From Paenibacillus tundrae (GTDB lineage Bacteria; Bacillota; Bacilli; Paenibacillales; Paenibacillaceae), in assembly GCF_036884255.1 (NCBI RefSeq), contig NZ_CP145605.1:4588001-4652000 (forward strand): DNA of 64,000 bases, given 5' to 3'. The notes beneath the pieces are model-generated. The model saw only the letters and a program-made list of their open reading frames with translations. It was not told the DNA's origin and made no database searches. Each line of letters begins with the position of its first letter. Positions within the stretch are counted from its first letter, which is position 1. A program made the translations under genes and the position numbers. Shown here one piece after another: positions 43,638 to 53,306 of the stretch.

Positions 43638-44211
43638 ATAAACCGCTCCTTACAATATATTCATGAACTGCAGCAGGAATCATGAAACGTACCGATTGTC
43701 CCTTCGCAAGACGTTTACGTACGGCAGTGGATGATATGTCGACAAGCGGCATCTCTGCCAGTAATACTTTGTCTTGCAGCTCATCGGGTAACTCATCCAG
43801 ATGAAGCTGAAAGCCGGGTCTGCCCACTCCGATAAAGGTCAAGCGTGCCGCAAGCTCCTCGATCTGTTCCCATTTGGGTAGATAGTTCACCATATCCGCA
43901 CCAATGATAAAGTAAAAATCATGCTCTGGATAACGATTCCATAGCTCCTTCATCGTGTCGATCGTATAAGATACGCCACCAAGCTCCATTTCAATATCCA
44001 GCATCTCATATTGCTGTACATCTTGGATCGCCGCTTCCGTCATATCCAGACGTTGCTGCCCCGAAGCCCCGGCTCCACGCTTGTGTGGTGGAACATGGGA
44101 GGGCATGAACCAGATTTCATCCAGTGCATGGGAATCCCTCGCAGCTTCAGCGGCCAACAGATGTCCCATATGGATTGGATCGAATGTTCCACCCATGATC
44201 CCAATCTTCAT
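43621..44211 (-). CDS. nadD: Nicotinate-nucleotide adenylyltransferase
   Basis: 196 residues. NadD makes NaAD from NaMN and ATP in NAD synthesis. GGTFDPIHMGHLLAAE holds the nucleotidyl-transferase HxGH motif, and ISSTAVRKRLAKG is the ISSTxIR motif. Also PPHKRG and DFYFIIGADMV. Overlaps yqeK by 17 nt and follows yhbY by 12 nt. Confidence 0.97.
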   Translation of the reverse strand: MKIGIMGGTFDPIHMGHLLAAEAARDSHALDEIWFMPSHVPPHKRGAGASGQQRLDMTEAAIQDVQQYEMLDIEMELGGVSYTIDTMKELWNRYPEHDFYFIIGADMVNYLPKWEQIEELAARLTFIGVGRPGFQLHLDELPDELQDKVLLAEMPLVDISSTAVRKRLAKGQSVRFMIPAAVHEYIVRSGLYGTKP

Positions 44212-44223
44212 GATGTCACCGTC

Positions 44224-44514
44224 CTAAGGAAGTTCGATTTGTTTATTGTCGCGTGATTCCTTATACAGGACAATCGTACCACCAATCACTTGTACAAGCT
44301 CACTGCCAGTCTCACGAGCAAGTTCTGCCGCGATTTCGTTTTTGTCATCCAGATTATTGTTCAAAATTTGAACTTTCATCAACTCGCGTTTTTCGATCGC
44401 ATCTTCAATGTGACGGAACAGATGGTCGTTTGTGCCACCTTTACCGATCTGAAACACCGGGGTCAGATGATGTGCTTGTGAACGCAAAAAGCGTTTTTGT
44501 TTACCTGTTAACAT
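44224..44514 (-). CDS. yhbY: Ribosome assembly RNA-binding protein YhbY (CRM domain)
   Basis: 96 residues (B. subtilis YqeI). CRM-domain signature: LTGKQKRFLRSQAHHLTPVF, QIGKGGTND, and the C-terminal VIGGTIVLYKES. It associates with pre-50S particles. It lies between aroE and nadD as in Bacillus. In the 114-nt gap before it is a hairpin TGACAGA-N6-TCTGTCA (44551-44570). Confidence 0.95.
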   Translation of the reverse strand: MLTGKQKRFLRSQAHHLTPVFQIGKGGTNDHLFRHIEDAIEKRELMKVQILNNNLDDKNEIAAELARETGSELVQVIGGTIVLYKESRDNKQIELP

Positions 44515-44628
44515 GAATATTCCATACTCCTTATGCTCAGCACACGCTGTGACAGAAGAGTCTCTGTCAGGCTTGGCTGTTCAATTATATTTTAATGTCA
44601 TTATTTATTATTCACTTAACCTTGCTTG

Positions 44629-45498
44629 TTACTTATCGAAGCTGTCTAGTACCGCTTGTCTCATTGTCTCCACAGGAGCCTGGATACCGAACCAATGTTC
44701 AAAAGCCACCGCGCCCTGATATACAAACATCCCCAGACCACCATGCACTGTACATCCACGTAGGCGCGATTCACGCAACAGACGTGTCTCCAATGGATTA
44801 TAAATGAGATCACTTACGGCTGCATCTGCACGAATCAGTGCAGGATCTACCGGAACATCATCCACATGAGGATGCATACCAGCAGCCGTTGTATTAATAA
44901 CAATATCAGCGGAAGCAAGCACAACTGCTGCTTCTTCCATTCCACTGCCTGTAATCTCACCTAAACCATGTGCTCGCAGATCCGAAGCAAGTTCAATGGC
45001 TCGCTCGGCTGTACGGTTCAAAATGTGTATACGTTCAGGCTTTTCTAGAGCCAGCGCGTAAATGACGCCTCTAGCAGCTCCACCTGCCCCCAGAACAGCA
45101 ATCCGTTTGCCTGCTAGGTCAGGCACAGCTTCTTCCTTAAGTGACCGTACATAACCAATGCCATCCGTATTATAGCCTATCAGCTTTCCGTCCTTATTGA
45201 CAATGGTATTGACTGCACCAATCAACCGTGCGCTCTCATCGATCTCATCCAGATAAGACATAACCTGCTCCTTATGAGGAATGGTGACATTCACACCGCG
45301 ATACCCTAGAGCAACAATGCCTCTAACCGCTGCCTGCAATTGTTCCGGATGAACATGGAGTGGCATATAGATTCCATTCACTTCTGCCGCCTTTAAAGCT
45401 GCATTATGCATAGCCGGAGATTTGGAATGAGCAATAGGATCACCCATAACGCCCAGCAACACTGGAAGTGAAGTCGTGGTTTTCTTTTGTTCAGACAA
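44629..45498 (-). CDS. aroE: Shikimate dehydrogenase
   Basis: 289 residues. AroE reduces 3-dehydroshikimate with NADPH in aromatic amino-acid synthesis. Motifs: IAHSKSPAMHNAAL and NVTIPHKEQVM (substrate site, Lys of the catalytic pair), NTDGIGYVRSL, the Rossmann GAGGAARGVIYAL, LNRTAERA, and YQGAVAFEHWFG. In the usual position between yqeH and yhbY. Confidence 0.97.
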   Translation of the reverse strand: MSEQKKTTTSLPVLLGVMGDPIAHSKSPAMHNAALKAAEVNGIYMPLHVHPEQLQAAVRGIVALGYRGVNVTIPHKEQVMSYLDEIDESARLIGAVNTIVNKDGKLIGYNTDGIGYVRSLKEEAVPDLAGKRIAVLGAGGAARGVIYALALEKPERIHILNRTAERAIELASDLRAHGLGEITGSGMEEAAVVLASADIVINTTAAGMHPHVDDVPVDPALIRADAAVSDLIYNPLETRLLRESRLRGCTVHGGLGMFVYQGAVAFEHWFGIQAPVETMRQAVLDSFDK

Positions 45499-45538
45499 CG
45501 CGTCCGCCTCCGATCTGATGAATATGTTACTGACCTGG

Positions 45539-46666
45539 TTAGATCAGAGAAGGACGAACGAGTACCCGGATACCTTTAGGTACATGAACAGCTACGAGAG
45601 CCCCATTGTCTCCGTTCACTTTAACCCAGCCTAGACCGGAGATAAAGATATCGGACTGACTTCCACGTTTGATACGGAACTCATGACGAGTCCATTCAGG
45701 CATCTCCGAAGCACCTTCGCGTGTTGGCGGGGTAAGCAACTCTCCCAGATGATCACGGTACAATTCATCCGCGCGTTCTAGCTTCGTCCGGTGAATATTC
45801 AGCGCTGTGCTGATAAAACATGTGAAGGACTGACGATCACCCTCTACAAAGTCGAAACGAGCCATACCGCCAAAGAACAGCGCTTGACCTGGATTTAATT
45901 GATATACGGCAGGCTTAAGCGGCTTGTCCGGCATAATCGCAGCCAAGTCTTTGCGAGATACGATCTCGCTGAAACGCCATGGATATACGATTCCCGGGGT
46001 ATCAATAATGAATTTCCCATCTTCCAATGGAATGTTCACCATATCCAGCGTTGTTCCTGGATAACGGGATGTTGTGAGTTCCTGCTCCAGATCGCTGTAG
46101 TCACGAATCAATCGGTTAATCAACGTAGATTTACCCACATTGGTTCCGCCGACCACATAAACGTCACGATCTTCACGATAGGTGCTTACCAATTCTAGGA
46201 GACGTTCGAAGCCTTGATTTTGCTTAGCGCTCACGAGCAACACATCTACAGTGCGCAGTCCCTGCTCCTTAGCCTGCTTCTGTACCCAGTTGCGAACCTT
46301 GTTCCAGTTTGTTACTTTAGGTAGCAAGTCCGTTTTGTTTACTACAAGTAGAACCGGATTGTTACCGACAAAACGTTGTAAGCCAGAGATGACGCTACCG
46401 TCAAAGTCAAACAGATCAACGATATGGATGACAAGTGCATCCTTATCCCCGATTTGGCTCAGTAGTGCTAGGAACTCGTCCTGATCAACAGTTACAGACG
46501 ATGATTCATTATAATTTTTGATACGGAAACAACGTTGGCATATTACCGGTTCACGATCCAACGCTTTCTCAGGAATAAAGCCTGGCTTATCCTGGTCTTC
46601 TGTTTGCAGATGCACGCCGCATCCACTGCATCTTACGGCAAGATTGCCGTTATGCGTGTCTGTCAT
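45539..46666 (-). CDS. yqeH: Ribosome biogenesis GTPase YqeH
   Basis: 375 residues. A circularly permuted GTPase needed for 30S assembly. An N-terminal zinc finger (CSGCGVHLQ ... CQRCF) precedes G motifs in permuted order: G4 NKTDLL, G5 VSAKQN, G1 GGTNVGKSTLINRL, G2 about TTSRYPGTT, G3 DTPGI. The C-terminal domain ends with GVRVLVR-like strands. Overlaps yqeG by 4 nt. Confidence 0.96.
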   Translation of the reverse strand: MTDTHNGNLAVRCSGCGVHLQTEDQDKPGFIPEKALDREPVICQRCFRIKNYNESSSVTVDQDEFLALLSQIGDKDALVIHIVDLFDFDGSVISGLQRFVGNNPVLLVVNKTDLLPKVTNWNKVRNWVQKQAKEQGLRTVDVLLVSAKQNQGFERLLELVSTYREDRDVYVVGGTNVGKSTLINRLIRDYSDLEQELTTSRYPGTTLDMVNIPLEDGKFIIDTPGIVYPWRFSEIVSRKDLAAIMPDKPLKPAVYQLNPGQALFFGGMARFDFVEGDRQSFTCFISTALNIHRTKLERADELYRDHLGELLTPPTREGASEMPEWTRHEFRIKRGSQSDIFISGLGWVKVNGDNGALVAVHVPKGIRVLVRPSLI

Positions 46667-47190
46667 TTCTTATTTTCCTCCTCAAGCCATAAGCCTTTCT
46701 TGCGCAAACTAGTTAGAGCAATCCGTTCCACTCGTCGATTGAAGCGCGTCATGAATCCTTCATCACCGATGGAGATGGGCAATACCAGCACGGTATAAAG
46801 CCCTAGCCGGTTACCTCCATATACATCGGTCAACATCTGATCGCCTACCACAATCGTTTTGTCTGGCGTTAGCTCCATCATTTTCATTGCTTTACGAAAC
46901 GGTGTATTCGATGGTTTGCGTGCACTGTGCACAAACTGGATATCCAGTGGCGTAGCAAACAAGGATACACGATTCAAATTATTATTGGACACAATCATTA
47001 GTTTGAAGCCTGCCTCTTTCACACGCGCAAACCATTCGATCAGTTCAGGCGTTGCATCAGGCGCTTTGGCTCCAACAAGCGTATTGTCGAGATCAGTTAT
47101 TATTCCGCGATAGCCTTGAGCGTACAGCTCTTCCAGATTAATGTCAAAAACCGTGTCTACTCGCAGCTTGGGCATTAACATTTTAAACAA
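46663..47190 (-). CDS. yqeG: YqeG family HAD-type phosphatase
   Basis: 175 residues of the HAD IIIA class. Motif I is ITDLDNTLVGAKAP (nucleophile Asp), motif II is LMIVSNN, and motif III/IV is TIVVGDQMLTDVYGGNRLG. Substrate unknown. First gene of the cluster yqeG-yqeH-aroE-yhbY-nadD-yqeK-rsfS-cvfB, preceded by a 110-bp gap with the terminator of the upstream operon. Confidence 0.94.
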   Translation of the reverse strand: MFKMLMPKLRVDTVFDINLEELYAQGYRGIITDLDNTLVGAKAPDATPELIEWFARVKEAGFKLMIVSNNNLNRVSLFATPLDIQFVHSARKPSNTPFRKAMKMMELTPDKTIVVGDQMLTDVYGGNRLGLYTVLVLPISIGDEGFMTRFNRRVERIALTSLRKKGLWLEEENKK

Positions 47191-47271
47191 TCAAGTCACC
47201 TCAGTTTCATACGACACACTATATCACAAATCTGTCTTTCCTGAAAATGCATACAACGCTTGATGCGCTAG

Positions 47272-47309
47272 AAAAAAGGAAAAACGGGACGGGCAATAAT
47301 TATGCCCGT
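47272..47309 (-). terminator. Terminator that contains a stop codon in its loop
   Basis: Minus strand: ACGGGCA-TAATTAT-TGCCCGT stem-loop followed by CCCGTTTTTCC and a second T-run. The TAA that ends the transglutaminase gene (47300-47302) is in the loop, so the 5' arm codes for its last residues. Confidence 0.8.
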
Positions 47310-49513
47310 TCCGCTTTGAGTTCCTTCCGTAGCTTCAAGGCCGTCTCATACACTGCCTTCCAATCATCTGAAGTTACAGATGCTGGACTATAACGCGTGC
47401 GTTCAAACCATGCTAACAGTTCATGCAGCGTGGCTGCAGATGCTGGTACAGACTGGCTCCAGCGGTTAACTGATTCACGCAGCGTTTCATCCCCACTGCG
47501 GGTTAAGCCTTTGCGTTTCACATAACGAATCCAGCGTTCCGTTTCAGCTACAACCTTCTGCTCTGGTGTAAGCGGCTCGCCTGTTCGTAGACGAAGTAAC
47601 AAGAAACGAAGAGAGAAGCGGTTCCGCCAGAACATGTAGGCAACCCATGCGATCAGGATGGCTACAGCCATCCAAATGACGAATGTTGGTACACCAGATG
47701 TCGCTTGCTCAGATACAGGTGTCTGTTCTTCTTCCTGCACCGGCTCTTCTTCTGGCTGCTCTTCTGGCTCGTCAACCGGCTGCACATCAGGTGCCTCTGT
47801 TAACAAAGGCATATCAAAGCCTGGTGTTGCTTCAACTGGAATCCATCCATACTCACCAAAGTAAACTTCAGCCCAAGAGTGAGCATCTGCATTGGTTACT
47901 GTATAGGTGGTCTCAATCTCAGAGCCAGGTTGACGAGGTGCCTGCATGTCTGAGTTGAGAGACAATTGTCCTGGTGCATAACCTTTAACCCAGCGAGCAG
48001 GAATCCCTTCGGAACGCGCCATCATGACTAGAGCTGTGGAGAAGTAATCACAGTAACCTTCCATAACATCGAACAGGAATCCTTCGACAAAGTCACTGCT
48101 CACTTTCCGGGATAAATCCGGATTATTGGTGTATTCAAAATTGGTTTGTAAATAGTTTTGCAGTAATGCTACTTTTTCATACGGAGTATTTGCAGAAGCC
48201 GTAATTTCGTTTGCTAAGTCCGTAACTCGATCCGGGAAACGAGACGGCAACTGTAAATACATATCGTCGGCTGGATTACTTCCGTACAGATCGTCAAAAG
48301 ATTTTGTACGAAGCTCGTCCTCTACAACCACAGGTGCTTCAGATACGACTGTATACGTTTTGGGATACTGAGGTTGTTGTCGGTTTGTCATTAGCAGCAA
48401 CTCAGCCTGCTCTGGATTCCAGAGCATTCGATTAGACTCCGTCTGTCCATCAATGGAAGTGACTTCTGCAATGGAGTACGCTCCAAACATAATCGGATAA
48501 ACCGTATCATTCAGCATCGTTACTTTTTGCGTCACTTGTTTTGTGTTCCCACTACCTGCGTCATCATTCTCCAACGTTTCGCCAGGCTGCACCTCTTCCG
48601 TCGAGGCACGTCTACGGTCATCCCAGCCTGTTCCGGTGTACTCTTCACGAGTCTCACCACGCCAGTAACTACGCTCATTGGTCTGTACAGACATCACAGG
48701 TGTGTAGTCAAAGTTAAAACCGCCGCCAAGTTGATTATCTTCACGACTATATCCAGACTCTGTTGAATTTGGAATATCGAGTGTTCCATTGCCAGCCTGA
48801 CTGGTCGAAGTTCCGGTATAGTTACGCCATGCTGTATATGGATCTGTCAGCGTTGGAGGTACTTCCGGCATGTTCACACTTGCTACAATAATAAGAGAAA
48901 AAATGATGGCGATATTGGCAATGATTTTGTATGGATACCGAATGAGTCGCTTCCAGCCTTGTGGAAAATAAACTTGAAAGTTACGGAAGTGCTGACATAC
49001 TAACCAACCCATACCTGCAAACATCACCCAAGCAACCTCAATCCACAAGGAAATCTGAGTGAAGGAATCCAGAATCCCCATGGATACAATATTAATACCC
49101 AAGAATACTAGAATGCGCCGAGTTGTATTCACCAAACGTAATGCAGCTTCAAGCATGACCCAGGCACATAGGGAAAACCAGATATATGGATTAGAGTGAA
49201 AGATAAATTGCTCCACCCGATCCGTAAATGAACCATAAGGAATGTACACAGAGTAATCAATTAAGGTTTTATGCAAAATATAAATAAGAACGATGGCTTT
49301 AATGATCGTGCGATAGATAAGCTTAAATGGCAAAATCACTTCAAGTACACTCATAGCTGCCAGCGTCCACAATACCAAAGAGGTCGTCTCGTTATACCAC
49401 GATTCCTTAGTAAACGACAGCCACTGCATCGCAATCAGAAAGATCCATAGCAGCGATGCCGCTTGATACCACGATCTTTTGCCAGATGCCTGTTGTTTGC
49501 CTGTTGTATTCAT
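47300..49513 (-). CDS. Transglutaminase-like membrane protein (TgpA/YebA type)
   Basis: 737 residues. About six membrane segments occupy residues 13-215, then an outer domain with the transglutaminase core: EGYCDYFSTALVMMARSEGI (Cys), TNADAHSWAEVYF (His) and GWIPVEATPGF, followed by an acidic Glu/Pro-rich stretch (about 585-612), one more membrane segment (about 617-637) and a cytoplasmic DUF4129-like tail. The set MoxR-DUF58-transglutaminase is a recurrent operon; the substrate is unknown. Its start overlaps the DUF58 gene by 4 nt. Confidence 0.92.
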   Translation of the reverse strand: MNTTGKQQASGKRSWYQAASLLWIFLIAMQWLSFTKESWYNETTSLVLWTLAAMSVLEVILPFKLIYRTIIKAIVLIYILHKTLIDYSVYIPYGSFTDRVEQFIFHSNPYIWFSLCAWVMLEAALRLVNTTRRILVFLGINIVSMGILDSFTQISLWIEVAWVMFAGMGWLVCQHFRNFQVYFPQGWKRLIRYPYKIIANIAIIFSLIIVASVNMPEVPPTLTDPYTAWRNYTGTSTSQAGNGTLDIPNSTESGYSREDNQLGGGFNFDYTPVMSVQTNERSYWRGETREEYTGTGWDDRRRASTEEVQPGETLENDDAGSGNTKQVTQKVTMLNDTVYPIMFGAYSIAEVTSIDGQTESNRMLWNPEQAELLLMTNRQQPQYPKTYTVVSEAPVVVEDELRTKSFDDLYGSNPADDMYLQLPSRFPDRVTDLANEITASANTPYEKVALLQNYLQTNFEYTNNPDLSRKVSSDFVEGFLFDVMEGYCDYFSTALVMMARSEGIPARWVKGYAPGQLSLNSDMQAPRQPGSEIETTYTVTNADAHSWAEVYFGEYGWIPVEATPGFDMPLLTEAPDVQPVDEPEEQPEEEPVQEEEQTPVSEQATSGVPTFVIWMAVAILIAWVAYMFWRNRFSLRFLLLRLRTGEPLTPEQKVVAETERWIRYVKRKGLTRSGDETLRESVNRWSQSVPASAATLHELLAWFERTRYSPASVTSDDWKAVYETALKLRKELKAERA

Positions 49514-50757
49514 GCAGAACCTCCCCCCATAACCGTTGGGAGCTCCTGAAGATGGGCCACCGTGAAGGATCTTGTACCTCTACCACGCAGCATGGCAGAC
49601 CACTCTGCGCTCTGACGAGAGCCTTGAGGATCGACCAGGACATGACAAGGTGTCATCCCCCGGGTATCCGCCCATCTTAACAATTCTAATACCTTCTCAT
49701 CCTTCTGAGGTGAAATCAAAACGAAATAAGCTCCTTGCGGCAACTGACGCCCAAGCTTCTCTACACCCGGAAGCAAGCGACGATCCTGCCCGTTGTATTG
49801 AATGTCCACCAGATGATGCATCATCTTCTGACGGTCAATGAGACTTTCGCTAGGTGCGAGGAATGTGTTCTTATCAGACAAGGTCATCAATCCCATCCCC
49901 ATCCGCTCTCTTGAACCATATTCCAATAAAGAGGCTGCTGTGGACACCGCTAATTCAAATGTTTCACTCTGTTCATAGCTGGCTGCCAGTGCATCGATAA
50001 CCAGAACGGTTTTGGGCACAGATTCGTGCTCAAACTCCTTCGATTTCCATGAACCGGTCTTCGCTGTGGCATTCCAATGAATGCGAGAGAGACGATCCCC
50101 GTAGACATAGTCGCGGACACCATTAATCTGGGTTGTTTCTCGGCGTGAGCGTGTCTGTGCTGTCTGTGGTCCAGATAATCGTGATTTGCGATCATATAAC
50201 TGCCAGTAGGGAATAAACACAGTTCGTGGTAACACTCGAAATTCGCCCTTGGCTTTAAACGTCCCGCGATGCTCAATCAGCCCGAAAATATCTTCACTTG
50301 AACATTCCGTTTTGGAAAATACATATTTTCCACGTTCGAGCGGCGGTGTCTGAAACGACAGCTCACCAACGCCCCTCATATTGGGAATTAGGCTCTCACG
50401 GAACGACCATGATTCACCGTTGTGGCGATGTAGCATCTCACGCACGACCACATAAGGAAGTGGTAGAAATCCGGGAATGTTCACTCGAAGCTGAACTTGA
50501 ACCTGATCACCAGCATGCAGCAATTCTTCATGACCCTGACCTGATGACAATGCCCTAGCTCCCTTAGCGCGTCTTACACCACTAAAACCAGCAATAGCAA
50601 GGTACAGACAGAGCAGGGTAACCATCGATAATAACATGATGGATGTCTTACCACCTTGAAATAGAACATACGCAAGGCAGCACATCCACACCGCCGCGAT
50701 GCTCCAAACGCGGGGATGCCGTATTCCTCTTTTGACGGTACTCAAAAGCGGCTTCAT
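49510..50757 (-). CDS. DUF58 domain-containing protein (YeaD type)
   Basis: 415 residues: two N-terminal membrane segments (about 15-60), an outer beta domain, and the DUF58 core with YVYGDRLSRIHWNATAKTGSW, a conserved block seen in the family, followed by KSKEFEHES and a von-Willebrand-like VLVIDALAAS. It belongs to the MoxR operon (4 nt gap to the ATPase, 4-nt overlap with the transglutaminase gene). Function inferred from context: assembly or maturation of an envelope complex. Confidence 0.9.
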   Translation of the reverse strand: MKPLLSTVKRGIRHPRVWSIAAVWMCCLAYVLFQGGKTSIMLLSMVTLLCLYLAIAGFSGVRRAKGARALSSGQGHEELLHAGDQVQVQLRVNIPGFLPLPYVVVREMLHRHNGESWSFRESLIPNMRGVGELSFQTPPLERGKYVFSKTECSSEDIFGLIEHRGTFKAKGEFRVLPRTVFIPYWQLYDRKSRLSGPQTAQTRSRRETTQINGVRDYVYGDRLSRIHWNATAKTGSWKSKEFEHESVPKTVLVIDALAASYEQSETFELAVSTAASLLEYGSRERMGMGLMTLSDKNTFLAPSESLIDRQKMMHHLVDIQYNGQDRRLLPGVEKLGRQLPQGAYFVLISPQKDEKVLELLRWADTRGMTPCHVLVDPQGSRQSAEWSAMLRGRGTRSFTVAHLQELPTVMGGGSA

Positions 50758-50760
50758 AAA

Positions 50761-51717
50761 CTATTGCCCCATAGAAACGGGCACACGTATCTGCTGAAGT
50801 ACAGAGTTCAGAACAGCTTCAGAACTCATGCTATCCAGTCTCGCCTCAGGACGTAGCACAATCCGATGAGAGATGACATATGGCGCCATTGTCTTCACAT
50901 CATCGGGAAGCACATAGTCCCGTTCCTGTAGGAAGGCGAAGGCTTTTACCGCTGACATAAATGAAATGGCCGCCCGCGGGCTGGCACCGAGCAATACGGA
51001 TGGATGGGAGCGTGTGGTACGAACAACATCCAGCAAATAATCCATCACTGGATCACCAATGAATACTTCCTTGATCTCCTGCTGGATAGCAGAGATCTGA
51101 TCCATATGAGTCACCGACTCGAGTCGGTCAACCGGTTGACCCGACTGATGCTGCTTCAGCAGTGTTTTCTCAATATCCTTATCTGGATAACCAAGGCTTA
51201 TTTTCAACATAAACCGGTCTAGTTGTGCCTCCGGCAATGTATATGTTCCTTCAAAATCAATCGGGTTCTGCGTAGCACAGAGCATAAACGGATGTGGCAA
51301 ATCGTAAGTATCCCCGTCTACCGTCACACTGCGTTCTTCCATAACCTCCAGCAATGCCGATTGGGTCTTCGTTGTAGCTCGGTTAATCTCGTCTGCCAGC
51401 AAAATGTTCGTCATGACTGGACCTGGACGGAAGTAAAAGCGCTCATCACGCGGATGGAACACGGATACACCCGTAATGTCACTCGGTAAAATATCTGGAT
51501 TACATTGAATACGGCGGTATTCGCCGCGCATCGATTTGGATAAGGCCTTAATCAATTGTGTCTTGCCTGTTCCCGGTACGTCTTCAATTAAAACGTGGCC
51601 GCCTGCAAGCAAAGCTGTGAGCAAAAGTTGAATTTCAAAGGATTTCCCCATTATGCAAGATTCTAGATTAGAACGGACTGCTGAAATGATTTGGATCGAC
51701 TCTTTGCGCACAGGCAT
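50761..51717 (-). CDS. MoxR family AAA+ ATPase
   Basis: 318 residues. Walker A is EDVPGTGKTQLIKAL, Walker B is ILLADEINRATTKTQSALLE, sensor 1 is MLCATQNPIDFEGTYTLPEA, and the arginine finger region is LDRFMLKISLGYP. MoxR ATPases act as chaperones for metallo- or VWA-domain proteins. The start has AAAAGGAGG upstream. First gene of the trio with DUF58 and transglutaminase genes. Confidence 0.95.
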   Translation of the reverse strand: MPVRKESIQIISAVRSNLESCIMGKSFEIQLLLTALLAGGHVLIEDVPGTGKTQLIKALSKSMRGEYRRIQCNPDILPSDITGVSVFHPRDERFYFRPGPVMTNILLADEINRATTKTQSALLEVMEERSVTVDGDTYDLPHPFMLCATQNPIDFEGTYTLPEAQLDRFMLKISLGYPDKDIEKTLLKQHQSGQPVDRLESVTHMDQISAIQQEIKEVFIGDPVMDYLLDVVRTTRSHPSVLLGASPRAAISFMSAVKAFAFLQERDYVLPDDVKTMAPYVISHRIVLRPEARLDSMSSEAVLNSVLQQIRVPVSMGQ

Positions 51718-51848
51718 ATGTCTAACCTCCTAAAAAAGCATACAGATTTCCTTTTATTGTACATGATCCATGGGCGCGAGTACACTCGAAGAGAATCACA
51801 ATTTGTTTCCAGCCGTCCGATTCACCGCTATTCACGCATGAATACGAC

Positions 51849-51888
51849 AAAAAGAGACCCGGATAAGAGTTATCCGAAGCCTCTTTGG
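51849..51888 (-). terminator. Terminator after spoVAE
   Basis: Minus strand: AAAGAGGCTTCGGATAA / TTATCCGGGTCTCTTT stem with a three-base loop (G-U pairs included), followed by TTGTCG. Confidence 0.88.
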
Positions 51889-51936
51889 AAATTGTTTTTT
51901 TCTATCTGCACGTACTGCCCTCTACCACCACAACGA

Positions 51937-52287
51937 TCACCCTTTTGGACGAACAACAAGTGCCGCAAGAAATGAGAAGATAATCGCTGCGGAAATCCCC
52001 GCTGCAGTTAGATCGAAGATACCGGTGATTACACCGAGCCAGCCTTCTTTCTCCAATTCGGTTAATGCTCCATGGACTAGGGAATTACCAAAACTCGTAA
52101 TGGGAATGGAAGCACCTGCACCCGCAAATTTCACCAGTGGATCATAGAGGCCAAAGGCATCAGCCACAGCGCCTGCAACCACCAACGTACTCATCGTATG
52201 TGCTGGTGTCAACTTGACCCCATCCATAAGAAGCTGTCCAATGACACAGATTAAGCCGCCAACGATAAATGCCCACAGAAATTGCAT
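51937..52287 (-). CDS. spoVAE: Stage V sporulation protein AE (SpoVAEb type)
   Basis: 116 residues with four predicted membrane segments. Part of the SpoVA channel that moves Ca-dipicolinate into the forespore and out at germination. The helices AFIVGGLICVIGQLLMD and GAGASIPITSFGNSLVHGAL resemble those of SpoVAC, so the two are paralogues. The start is ATG at 52287 with AGAAGGAGGG upstream, 2 nt after the spoVAD stop. Last gene of spoVAC-AD-AE. Confidence 0.92.
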   Translation of the reverse strand: MQFLWAFIVGGLICVIGQLLMDGVKLTPAHTMSTLVVAGAVADAFGLYDPLVKFAGAGASIPITSFGNSLVHGALTELEKEGWLGVITGIFDLTAAGISAAIIFSFLAALVVRPKG

Positions 52288-52289
52288 TT

Positions 52290-53306
52290 TCAACCCTCCT
52301 TCTCGATGGAAACGGCATGTGCAATACAAGGAATACTCTCACCCTGCTGGTAAGATAGCGGTGACAATAAAGCTCCCGTAGCTACCACCAGAACACGTTT
52401 TAAATCGCCCTTTTGCATTCGGTTTAGAATGTGCCCATAGGTAACTGATGCGGAGCATCCGCAACCACTTCCCCCTGCCACGACCTGAGGCTGTTTCTCA
52501 CGGTCATAGATCATCAATCCACAGTCGTTAAACACCGTTTGTTCCATTGGAATGCCTTCTTTATGCAAAAGTTCTTTGGTGATCGGTAGTCCGACCGAAG
52601 CAAGATCTCCCGTAACAATCAGATCGTAATAACCCGGCTCAAGCCCTGTATCACGGAAATGAGAAACCAACGTATCCGCAGCCGCAGGTGCCATGGCTGC
52701 TCCCATGTTGAATGGATCTTTGATGCCCAGATCCATAACGCGACCGATCGTTGCGTGTGTAATGACAGGCCCTTCTCCTGTTCGCGATACAACTCCGCAG
52801 CCTGCACCTGTGACGGTATACTGCGCATAAGGCGGCTTCTGTGACCCATACTCGGTCGGATAACGAAACTGCTTCTCTACGGTACAGTTGTGACTGACCG
52901 TTCCTGCAAGAACGTAGTCACCGCCCCCAGAATCCACAATGAGAGAAGCCAGTGCCAAACTTTCCATGGAGGTGGAGCATGCACCAAACACACCGAGGAA
53001 GGGGGCTCCTAGCTTACGAGCTGAGAACGAACTACTGATGATCTGGTTCATGAGATCTCCACCAATGAAAAACTGAAGCTCTTCTTTGGTAATATTCGCA
53101 TTGATCAACGCTAGTTGAGTCGCCTGCTCTAATAGCTTGCGCTCCCCTTTCTCCCATGTCTTCTCGCCAATCTCCAGATTGTCGTATACATAGTCAAAGT
53201 CAGATGCGAGCGGCCCTTGACCTTCGTCAGGTCCAACAACAGCAGCCCTGCCAACAATGCGTGGACGATTTTCAAATTTCCAAGTTTGACGTCCCAGTCG
53301 TTTCAT
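52290..53306 (-). CDS. spoVAD: Stage V sporulation protein AD
   Basis: 338 residues with a thiolase/ketosynthase-like fold. Visible blocks: GVFGACSTSMESLALASLIV (the equivalent of the thiolase Cys region), VLAGTVSHNCTVEKQFRYPT, GAGCGVVSRTGEGPVITHAT and VVAGGSGCGCSASVTYGHIL. SpoVAD binds dipicolinic acid in B. subtilis. It overlaps spoVAC by 4 nt. Confidence 0.95.
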   Translation of the reverse strand: MKRLGRQTWKFENRPRIVGRAAVVGPDEGQGPLASDFDYVYDNLEIGEKTWEKGERKLLEQATQLALINANITKEELQFFIGGDLMNQIISSSFSARKLGAPFLGVFGACSTSMESLALASLIVDSGGGDYVLAGTVSHNCTVEKQFRYPTEYGSQKPPYAQYTVTGAGCGVVSRTGEGPVITHATIGRVMDLGIKDPFNMGAAMAPAAADTLVSHFRDTGLEPGYYDLIVTGDLASVGLPITKELLHKEGIPMEQTVFNDCGLMIYDREKQPQVVAGGSGCGCSASVTYGHILNRMQKGDLKRVLVVATGALLSPLSYQQGESIPCIAHAVSIEKEG

